Source: CANKHA01 sp034668825 (lineage in GTDB: Bacteria; Pseudomonadota; Alphaproteobacteria; Rhizobiales; Xanthobacteraceae). Taken from it: 15,824 bases of DNA. Made by a program: the position numbers and the translations under genes. Positions within the stretch are counted from its first letter, which is position 1. Every line of letters begins with the position of its first letter. The notes beneath the pieces were generated by a model. The model was given only the letters and a program-made list of their open reading frames with translations. It ran no database searches and was not told where the DNA came from. The DNA lies in contig JAXDOR010000234.1 of NCBI GenBank assembly GCA_034668825.1, forward strand, positions 1 through 15,824, read 5' to 3'. Positions 7,181 through 12,869 of the stretch are shown in pieces.

Positions 7181-8302
7181 ATGTCTTTCAACACCTTCGG
7201 CCATATGTTCCGGTTCACGAGCTTTGGCGAAAGCCACGGGGCGGCGATCGGCTGCGTGGTCGATGGATGTCCGCCGCGCATCCCGCTTGAAACGGCCGAG
7301 ATCCAGCTCCAGCTCGACCGCCGCCGCCCCGGACAATCGCGCTTCACCACCCAGCGCCAGGAGCCGGATGCGGTGAAAATCCTGTCCGGCGTTTTCAATG
7401 ACGCGGATACCGGCGGGCAGGTGACAACCGGCGCGCCCATTGCGCTCCTCATCGACAATGTCGATCAGCGCTCGAAGGATTATTCCGCCATCAAGGATAA
7501 GTACCGGCCCGGTCACGCCGACTACACCTACGACGTCAAATACGGGCTGCGCGATTATCGCGGCGGCGGCCGCTCCTCGGCGCGCGAAACCGCAACGCGG
7601 GTGGCGGCGGGCGCGATCGCGCGGAAGATCGTGCCGGGCATGAGCGTGCGTGCCGCGCTGGTGCAGATGGGTGCTCACAAGATCGATCGCGCGCGCTGGG
7701 ATTGGGATGAGGTTTTGCGCAATCCGTTTTTCTGTCCGGATGCCGAGCTGGCGGCGCGGCTTGGCGATTATCTCGACGGCATCCGCAAGCAAGGCTCGTC
7801 GGTTGGCGCCGTGATCGAGGTCGTGGCCGAGGGCGTTCCGGCCGGTCTCGGCGCGCCGGTCTATGGCAAGCTTGATAGCGATCTCGCTTCCGCTTTCATG
7901 GGCATCAACGCGGTCAAGGGCGTCGAGATCGGCGCCGGCTTCGCGGCGGCGACGCTTTCCGGCGAGGAGAATGCCGACGAAATCCGCATGGACAACACCG
8001 GCAAGCCGCGGTTTCTGTCGAATAATGCCGGCGGTATCCTCGGTGGAATTTCCTCCGGGCAGCCGGTGGTCGCGCGCTTCGCGGTGAAGCCGACCTCGTC
8101 GATCCTCACCCCCCGGCGCACCGTCGATCGCTACGGCCGCGAAACCGAAATCTCGACCAAGGGCCGTCACGATCCCTGCGTCGGCATCCGCGCGGTGCCG
8201 GTGGGCGAGGCGATGATGGCCTGCGTCCTCGCCGATCACTATCTGCGCCATCGCGGCCAAGTCGGCGACAGCCCAGCGTGGCCGTTCGCGCAGGGCAAAT
8301 AA
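7181..8302 (+). CDS. aroC: Chorismate synthase
   Basis: Final shikimate pathway enzyme (EC 4.2.3.5): 5-enolpyruvylshikimate 3-phosphate to chorismate, using reduced FMN; cytoplasmic tetramer. Chorismate feeds aromatic amino acids, folate and ubiquinone. The 373-residue length is slightly above the 350-365 usual in many bacteria. Visible signatures are GESHG (residues 16-20), LDRRRPGQSRFTTQRQEPD, the second signature RPGHADYTYDVKYGLRDYRG followed by GGRSSARETA (from about residue 109), FLSNNAGGILGGISSGQPV with the FMN-contacting region, and the late STKGRHDPCVGIRAVP. ATG 7181 has a modest ribosome site GGTGGA. Its stop at 8300-8302 is 14 bases before the preferred ribB start, so the two are probably translated from one message. 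Confidence 0.97.
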   Translation: MSFNTFGHMFRFTSFGESHGAAIGCVVDGCPPRIPLETAEIQLQLDRRRPGQSRFTTQRQEPDAVKILSGVFNDADTGGQVTTGAPIALLIDNVDQRSKDYSAIKDKYRPGHADYTYDVKYGLRDYRGGGRSSARETATRVAAGAIARKIVPGMSVRAALVQMGAHKIDRARWDWDEVLRNPFFCPDAELAARLGDYLDGIRKQGSSVGAVIEVVAEGVPAGLGAPVYGKLDSDLASAFMGINAVKGVEIGAGFAAATLSGEENADEIRMDNTGKPRFLSNNAGGILGGISSGQPVVARFAVKPTSSILTPRRTVDRYGRETEISTKGRHDPCVGIRAVPVGEAMMACVLADHYLRHRGQVGDSPAWPFAQGK

Positions 8303-8316
8303 TTCAGGAGATTGCG

Positions 8317-9408
8317 TTGCCGGAAAGTCACCAGCGCGTGGACGAAGCAATCGCGGCTTTTGCGCGCGGCGAGATGGTTGTTGTCGCCGATGACGACGAT
8401 CGCGAGAACGAAGGCGATCTATTCGTCGCAGCCTCGCTGTGCACGCCGGAGAAGATGGCTTTCATCATCCGCCACACGTCGGGAATCGTCTGCGCGCCGC
8501 TTTCCGCTGAGGATGCCAAGCGCTTGCATCTCGATCCGATGGTGGCGGCCAACGACGCGCCGCTCGGCACTGCTTTCACGGTTTCGGTTGATTGCCGCCA
8601 TGGTTTGACCACCGGCATCTCAGCCGAGGAGCGTACCAACACCGTGCGCGCACTGGCCAACGGCAACAACGGCGCCGCGGATTTCGTGCGGCCCGGTCAC
8701 GTCTTTCCCTTGGTGTCGAAGCAGGGCGGCGTGTTGATGCGCTCCGGTCATACCGAAGCCTGCGTGGACCTCTGCCGGCTCGCCGGTTTGCCCACCGTCG
8801 GCGTCCTCGCGGAATTGATGAACGACGATGGCACCGTGATGCGCGGCAAGCAGGTGGCGGAATTCGCCGCCAAGCACGGACTGAAAGCAGTTTCCATCGC
8901 CGAGCTCATCGCCTACCGCCAGCGGCGCGACAAGCTGGTGGAGCGCATCGCGGAATTTCCCGTTGCCTCCGACATCGGCTCGCTGCGTGGCTTCGCCTAC
9001 GTGACGCCGTTCGATCAGGTCCGCCATATGGCGTTTATCCTGGGCGATATCGGCGACGGAAAATCGGTGCTGACGCGGCTGCATCGCGGCCATGTCATCG
9101 GCGATGTGTTTGGCGGCGCGAAAGTCTTGCGGGCTGCCATGGCCAAGATCAAAGAGGAAGGCCGCGGTGTCATCGTCTATTTGCAGGACGGCGCCGCCGG
9201 CGTCCCCAGCAGCTCTATTCCCTCGGCGGAAGACACATCGGAAGCGGCGCGGACCAAGCAGTGGCGCGAGGTCGGCCTCGGCGCGCAAATCCTCAAGGAC
9301 TTAGGCATCTCCTCAATTCGGCTGCTGGTGTCAGCCAACCGGACCTATATCGGCGTGACCGGCTTCGGCATCGAAATAGAGTCGACCGAAAATATTCCAC
9401 GCCCCTGA
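8317..9408 (+). CDS. ribB: 3,4-dihydroxy-2-butanone-4-phosphate synthase with a decayed GTP cyclohydrolase II-like domain
   Basis: Riboflavin pathway enzyme (EC 4.1.99.12) making the four-carbon unit from ribulose 5-phosphate. The N-terminal RibB domain (residues about 5-205) looks intact: DDDDRENEGD (25-34) binds metal and substrate, then IIRHTSGIVCAPL, TGISAEERTNTVRALA, FVRPGHVFPL and MRSGHTEACVDLC. The C-terminal half (about 210-360) matches the RibA fold but has lost its active site. Where GTP cyclohydrolase II has H-S-E-C...C-D-C, this protein has LHRGHVIGDVFGGAKVLRA, so all three zinc cysteines are replaced (by His, Val and Arg). The catalytic QEGRGIGL region reads QDGAAGVPSSS. It is therefore expected to be monofunctional RibB. 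The TTG at 8317 is preferred because AGGAG (8306-8310) lies six bases before it; GTG 8278, inside aroC, is possible. Confidence 0.92.
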   Translation: MPESHQRVDEAIAAFARGEMVVVADDDDRENEGDLFVAASLCTPEKMAFIIRHTSGIVCAPLSAEDAKRLHLDPMVAANDAPLGTAFTVSVDCRHGLTTGISAEERTNTVRALANGNNGAADFVRPGHVFPLVSKQGGVLMRSGHTEACVDLCRLAGLPTVGVLAELMNDDGTVMRGKQVAEFAAKHGLKAVSIAELIAYRQRRDKLVERIAEFPVASDIGSLRGFAYVTPFDQVRHMAFILGDIGDGKSVLTRLHRGHVIGDVFGGAKVLRAAMAKIKEEGRGVIVYLQDGAAGVPSSSIPSAEDTSEAARTKQWREVGLGAQILKDLGISSIRLLVSANRTYIGVTGFGIEIESTENIPRP

Positions 9409-9410
9409 TC

Positions 9411-9425
9411 CGGGCCTTTCGCCCG
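9411..9425 (+). terminator. Weak possible terminator hairpin after ribB
   Basis: CGGGC and GCCCG (9411-9415 and 9421-9425) flank the loop CTTTC two bases after the ribB stop. Only a short T-rich stretch (ATTTG) follows a few bases later, so it may attenuate rather than end transcription into the DUF1194 gene. Confidence 0.3.
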
Positions 9426-9468
9426 TCCGATTTGCGTGTCATCCTGCGCAAAGAGATGGAGGACACCG

Positions 9469-10326
9469 ATGTCGCGGCGTCCCTCGCTATTGTGGTTCTC
9501 ATTCGCGCTGCTGTATTTGGCGCCGCTCGGCCTGCAGGGCGGTGGCGCCGCGCTCGCGCCTCTTATTCTTGCTGACCAGTCCGCGAGTGCTATCCCTGTC
9601 GATGTTGAGCTGGTGCTCGCCGTCGACGTTTCCTATTCCATGGATCCGGACGAGCAGGCGCTGCAACGCGAAGGCTATATTTCCGCGCTAACCTCCACCG
9701 AATTTCTCCGCGCGTTGCGCGAAGGGATAAACGGCAAAATCGCCGTGACCTATTTCGAATGGGCCAACGTCAGCGACCAGAAGATCGTGGTGCCGTGGCG
9801 ACTGATTGACGGTCCGGAAGCGGCGGATGCGGTGGCGGCGGAAATCGCCCGCGCTCCGTACCGGCGTTCCTCGCGCACCTCGATTTCCGGCGCGCTGCAA
9901 TTCGCCATGCCGCTGTTCGACCGCAGCGGATATCGCGGCCTGCGTCGTGTGATCGACGTTTCCGGGGACGGCGCCAACAATAACGGCCCGCTGCTGACGC
10001 CCGTTCGCGACGAAATCGTTGCCAGCGGCATCACCATCAACGGTCTACCGATCATGCTCAAGCCGGTGGTCGGCGGCGGGATGGATATCGACGATCTCGA
10101 TATCTATTACGAGGACTGTGTCATCGGCGGTCCTGGGGCTTTTGTCATCCCGATCAAGGCCCGCGACAAGTTCAAGGAAGCGACGCGGGCCAAGCTGCTG
10201 CTCGAGATCGCGGGCCGCACGTCAGAGCCGCGGGTCATGCCTGCGTCGTCCTCCGCCCCGCGCATTTCCTGCACCATCGGCGAGCGCATTTGGCAGCAGC
10301 GTTGGGGAGATCGTTGGGATCCGTAA
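9469..10326 (+). CDS. DUF1194 domain protein, secreted, von Willebrand factor A-like
   Basis: Protein of 285 residues recognised as DUF1194, a family of proteobacterial secreted proteins with a von Willebrand A-like fold; function unknown. ATG 9469 has the ribosome site GGAGGA (9458-9463) five bases upstream; the frame extends to GTG 9436 but without comparable support. The N-terminus is a signal peptide: Arg-Arg, then a hydrophobic core (LLWFSFALLYLAPLGLQGG) and small residues before cleavage near ALA or ASA, so the product should be periplasmic or extracellular. The A domain begins VELVLAVDVSYSMDPDE, whose DxSxS is the metal-ion-dependent adhesion site. Later come SISGALQFAM (Thr/Ser metal ligand region) and RRVIDVSGDGANNNG with the conserved Asp. 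Two cysteines (YYEDC and ISCTIGERIW) could form a disulfide. It lies 60 bp after ribB and converges on the RNA methyltransferase gene. Confidence 0.85.
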   Translation: MSRRPSLLWFSFALLYLAPLGLQGGGAALAPLILADQSASAIPVDVELVLAVDVSYSMDPDEQALQREGYISALTSTEFLRALREGINGKIAVTYFEWANVSDQKIVVPWRLIDGPEAADAVAAEIARAPYRRSSRTSISGALQFAMPLFDRSGYRGLRRVIDVSGDGANNNGPLLTPVRDEIVASGITINGLPIMLKPVVGGGMDIDDLDIYYEDCVIGGPGAFVIPIKARDKFKEATRAKLLLEIAGRTSEPRVMPASSSAPRISCTIGERIWQQRWGDRWDP

Positions 10327-10346
10327 ACTGATTACAGATGTAAATT

Positions 10347-10466
10347 CGTCCTGCCGGGCTTGTCCCGGCCATCCACGTCTTGGACATCAAGAAGTAGACG
10401 TGGATGCCCGGCACATCAGGCGTTACGCAGTAACGCCGTCTTCGACGGCTATGGCCGGGCATGACG
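10347..10466. repeat. Composite palindromic intergenic repeat (REP-like), copy 2
   Basis: A 120-bp imperfect palindrome in the gap between two convergent stop codons. The outer arms CGTCCTGCCGGGC (10347-10359) and GCCGGGCATGACG (10454-10466) are near inverse repeats. Inside are four further hairpins: CCGGG-CTTGT-CCCGG, ATCCACGTCT (10371-10380) with AGACGTGGAT (10396-10405), GGCGTTAC-GCA-GTAACGCC (10419-10437) and GCCGTC-TTC-GACGGC (10435-10449). The sequence resembles repeats common in Bradyrhizobium and Rhodopseudomonas genomes, by memory. Position suggests it may stop transcription from both sides. Confidence 0.75.
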
Positions 10467-10482
10467 ACGATTTGTTAGCGTC

Positions 10483-11721
10483 TCATTTTATAAACAACCC
10501 CACCAATTCCACATGCGCCGAATAGCGGAACTGGTCGACCGGTGTCACGCCTGTGAGCCGGTAATCCCCGTCGACCAGGATACGCGCGTCGCGGGCGAAA
10601 GTTGCCGGATTGCATGACACCGCGACGATGACCGGTACCTTGCTGGCGGCAAGCTCGCGCGCTTGTGCTTGCGCACCTTGGCGCGGCGGGTCGAACACCA
10701 CGGCGTCGAAACGCGTAAGCTCTTTTGCCGCGAAGGGACGGCGAAACAGGTCGCGAACCTGCGTTTCGATGGGCTTCAACCCCATGGTTGTCGCCGCCGC
10801 TTGCGCCAGCGCGGCAATCGCCATCGCATCACTGTCCGCCGCGCTGATGCGTGCCCGCTCGGCCAGACGCAACGCAAAAGGGCCAACGCCGCAAAAAAGA
10901 TCGGCAATAATTTTTGCGCCGGCAGTATGCGCATCGATCAATCGTGCCAGCGTCGCTTCTCCTTCCGCCGTCGCTTGCAGAAAGGAGCCAGGCGGCAGTA
11001 TCACGCTGGCACGCCCTATCTTCACGGTGGGCGACGCACGCTGGACGATAAGCTCGCCATGCCGCGTCAGCCTTGCCAATCGGTGCGCCCCGGCGACTGG
11101 GGCGAGCAGGCTCAATCGCTTCGTCGTCAGCGGGCCGGAGCCGCGCACGTCCACATCGAGGCCGGTCTCTGTCGCTGTCATTTGAATGTCGAGAGGCTTG
11201 CGCTCGTTCTTCAGCACCTCGGCAATGGCCCAGGCCGCAGCAATGGCGCCGCCGAGCCCCGGAGCGAGAACAGGACATCGCTCGATCGCCACAATCTCAT
11301 GCGCCCGCGGAGCGGCGAAGCCGACTTGCAGCACGTCCCGATTATCGGCGCGCGCGTGGAACACCACGCGTCTTCGGCCTTCGCCTTGAGCGTCGATCAA
11401 TTCGCCGACCGGCACGTCGAGACCCGCTTGCATCAGCGCTTCAATCACAAGGCCGCGCTTCCAATCTCTGTATCGCTCCATCGTCCAGTGCTGCACAGCG
11501 CAGCCGCCGCAGGTGCCGAAATGCACACATAAAGCAGGGATGCGGTCGGGACTTGCGCTCTCGACGCGCAGCAGTTGCCGCCGGTCGGGATGGTCCGGCG
11601 CCGTCTCCACCTCGACGATTTCTCCGGGCAGCGCATAAGGGACAAAGACCGGCCCGTCCGGCGTATCCGCGACACCATCGCCGCGATGGCCGATGCGGTT
11701 GATCGTGAGCTGCTCAGTCAT
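10483..11721 (-). CDS. Class I SAM-dependent RNA (uracil-5-)methyltransferase, TrmA/RlmD-like
   Basis: Member of the TrmA/RumA family, which methylates C5 of a uridine in 23S rRNA or tRNA using S-adenosylmethionine; the exact target base is not decidable here. From ATG 11721 it has 412 residues. An N-terminal TRAM-like domain (INRIGHRGDGVAD, FVPYALPGEIVEVE; residues about 5-60) is followed by iron-sulfur cysteines in CVHFGTCGGC (C-x5-C-x2-C), with the fourth probably in ERCPVL. The Rossmann methyltransferase domain has ADLFCGVGPFALRLA (SAM site), VVFDPPRQGA (motif IV) and VSCNPATFARD, whose Cys is the nucleophile. The frame extends to 11829, but those residues are Arg-rich and unlike the family. 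ATG 11721 has GGAG six bases upstream and overlaps the end of tlyA by 8 bp, which indicates translational coupling. Confidence 0.93.
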   Translation of the reverse strand: MTEQLTINRIGHRGDGVADTPDGPVFVPYALPGEIVEVETAPDHPDRRQLLRVESASPDRIPALCVHFGTCGGCAVQHWTMERYRDWKRGLVIEALMQAGLDVPVGELIDAQGEGRRRVVFHARADNRDVLQVGFAAPRAHEIVAIERCPVLAPGLGGAIAAAWAIAEVLKNERKPLDIQMTATETGLDVDVRGSGPLTTKRLSLLAPVAGAHRLARLTRHGELIVQRASPTVKIGRASVILPPGSFLQATAEGEATLARLIDAHTAGAKIIADLFCGVGPFALRLAERARISAADSDAMAIAALAQAAATTMGLKPIETQVRDLFRRPFAAKELTRFDAVVFDPPRQGAQAQARELAASKVPVIVAVSCNPATFARDARILVDGDYRLTGVTPVDQFRYSAHVELVGLFIK

Positions 11722-12445
11722 GCCGGGCTCCGATGAAGAATTCCCGGTTGCCGTCGCCGCCAGCCAGCGGCGAGGGAATGACGCCAAGAATGTTGCAGCC
11801 AAGCGCGGCGACAAAAGCCGCGATGTCATCGCACACCGCTTGATGCACCAGCGGATCGCGCACGATCCCCTTTTTGCGGTTGCCGAGGCCGGCCTCGAAT
11901 TGCGGTTTGATCAGCGCCAACAGCTGCATCGGTCTGCGAGCCAGCGCCAGCGCCGCCGGCAACACGAGCTTCAGCGAGATGAAGCTCACATCGACGACAA
12001 TCAGGTCGGGCAGCTCTGATAACAGAGCAGGGGACAGCGCCCGGATGTCGGTGTCTTCGAATGAAACGATCTCGGGCTGAACGCCCAGGCTCGCATGCAA
12101 CTGGCCGCTGCCCACATCCACTGCATAGACGCGCCGCGCGCCGCGCGCGACCAGCACCTGCGTGAAGCCACCGGTCGAGGCGCCGACATCGAGACAGACG
12201 CGGCCTTTAGGATCGATGCCGAAATGATTGAGCGCGGCGGCGAGCTTCACGCCGCCGCGGGACACCCAGGGATGTTCCGGCGAAGCTTGTACTACAGCAT
12301 CTACCGAGATCTCGTCGGAGGCTTTGCCCACTTGCACGCCATTCGCGCTAACCAGCCCGGCTGATATGGCGGCCTGTGCCTTGGCGCGGCTTTCAAACAA
12401 GCCCCGTTCAACCAGCAGCCGGTCCGCGCGTTGGCGCTCACTCAT
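11714..12445 (-). CDS. tlyA: TlyA family rRNA 2'-O-methyltransferase (S4 domain)
   Basis: Protein of 243 residues of the TlyA family (haemolysin A-like by old naming), which 2'-O-methylates cytidines in 16S and/or 23S rRNA; the mycobacterial member affects capreomycin sensitivity. The N-terminal S4 RNA-binding domain (residues about 4-60) reads RADRLLVERGLFESRAKAQA and ISAGLVSANGVQVGK. After the conserved WVSRGGVKLAAAL comes the FtsJ-like methyltransferase domain: CLDVGASTGGFTQVLVARGA (SAM site), YAVDVGSGQL, LIVVDVSFISLKL and LIKPQFEAG, giving the K-D-K-type active-site set of this family. ATG 12445 begins the typical MSERQRADRLL; the ribosome site is weak. The downstream methyltransferase start overlaps its stop by 8 bp. 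In relatives I recall tlyA next to dxs; here a small gene on the other strand lies between them. Confidence 0.95.
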   Translation of the reverse strand: MSERQRADRLLVERGLFESRAKAQAAISAGLVSANGVQVGKASDEISVDAVVQASPEHPWVSRGGVKLAAALNHFGIDPKGRVCLDVGASTGGFTQVLVARGARRVYAVDVGSGQLHASLGVQPEIVSFEDTDIRALSPALLSELPDLIVVDVSFISLKLVLPAALALARRPMQLLALIKPQFEAGLGNRKKGIVRDPLVHQAVCDDIAAFVAALGCNILGVIPSPLAGGDGNREFFIGARHD

Positions 12446-12466
12446 CGAGTCATCCAGATTATGCTT

Positions 12467-12492
12467 GGAACAAAATTTCGAGAATGCTGGTT
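12467..12492 (+). promoter_or_regulatory. Candidate general stress (EcfG-type) promoter of the DUF6496 gene
   Basis: GGAAC (12467-12471), a 17-base spacer and GGTT (12489-12492) match the alphaproteobacterial EcfG pattern GGAAC-N16/17-CGTT except for the first base of the -10 box. Transcription would begin near 12500, about 65 bases before the small gene. Pattern match only. Confidence 0.4.
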
Positions 12493-12564
12493 GTCATTGT
12501 TGGCCGGCACGGCGAGACGCTGCGTTTTAATTTCTAATGTCCGGTCATTTGGAGGATCGATAAC

Positions 12565-12762
12565 ATGGCACGAAAATACTCACGGAGCGCTTCGAAAGAT
12601 GTGAAAAGCGCGATGCACAAGAAGAAACGCGGCAAGCTCAAGAGCGGCCGCAGCGGCAAGACAGTCAAGAGCCGCAAGCAGGCAATCGCCATCGGCCTTT
12701 CGGAAGCGCGCGCCAAAGGCAAGAAGGTCCCGAAGAAAAAAGGCGGACGGAAGAAGAAGTAA
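12565..12762 (+). CDS. DUF6496 domain protein, small Lys/Arg-rich
   Basis: Very basic protein of 65 residues, about 40 percent Lys and Arg, recognised as the DUF6496 family of small alphaproteobacterial proteins; function unknown. The N-terminal half reads RKYSRSASKDVKSAMHKKKR, then GKLKSGRSGKTVKSRKQAIA and IGLSEARAKGKKVPKKK, ending GGRKKK. There is no signal peptide or membrane segment, so nucleic acid binding or chromatin-like packing is plausible but inferred from charge only. ATG 12565 is preceded by GGAGG (12551-12555) at nine bases. It is divergent from tlyA and convergent with dxs, with a palindromic repeat immediately after its stop. The candidate stress promoter at 12467-12492 suggests induction with the general stress response. 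The clear ribosome site and family-like sequence support a real gene despite its size. Confidence 0.88.
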   Translation: MARKYSRSASKDVKSAMHKKKRGKLKSGRSGKTVKSRKQAIAIGLSEARAKGKKVPKKKGGRKKK

Positions 12763-12765
12763 TCA

Positions 12766-12864
12766 TTGTCATCCCGGCCAAGCGCGAAGCGCGCGAGCCG
12801 GGACCCACTCCGTCAAGATATGGGTCCCGGATCGGCTCGCGATGCTCGCCGTCCGGGATGACAA
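12766..12864. repeat. Palindromic intergenic repeat (REP-like), copy 3
   Basis: A 99-bp imperfect palindrome fills the gap between the convergent stops of the DUF6496 gene and dxs. The outer ends TTGTCATCCCGG (12766-12777) and CCGGGATGACAA (12853-12864) are exact inverse repeats. Inner arms pair GCGCGAGCCGGGACCCA with TGGGTCCCGGATCGGCTCGC around a short loop. RNA from either strand would fold into one strong hairpin. It shares the CCCGG-rich style of the other two repeats but has different ends, so it is probably a separate family. Confidence 0.75.
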
Positions 12865-12869
12865 GTGGG

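Noticed and set aside
6995..8350. 451-residue open frame on the minus strand opposite aroC
   Set aside because: aroC on the plus strand has all family signatures. The opposite frame is low complexity in Arg, Ala, Asp and His, has no recognised motif, and is a usual GC-rich shadow.
9079..9135. Active GTP cyclohydrolase II site in the ribB C-terminus
   Set aside because: All three zinc cysteines and the QEGRGIGL catalytic loop are replaced, so bifunctional RibBA is not supported.
8592..9575. 327-residue plus-strand frame overlapping ribB
   Set aside because: It overlaps a well-supported ribB in another frame and is extremely Arg-rich, as expected from out-of-frame GC-rich codons.
10347..10466. 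CRISPR array or tRNA from the repeated hairpins
   Set aside because: The hairpins are different inverse repeats and not regularly spaced direct repeats, and no cloverleaf with an anticodon stem is seen.
10663..11532. 289-residue plus-strand frame opposite the RNA methyltransferase
   Set aside because: The minus-strand methyltransferase has its iron-sulfur and catalytic motifs. The opposite frame shows no domain.
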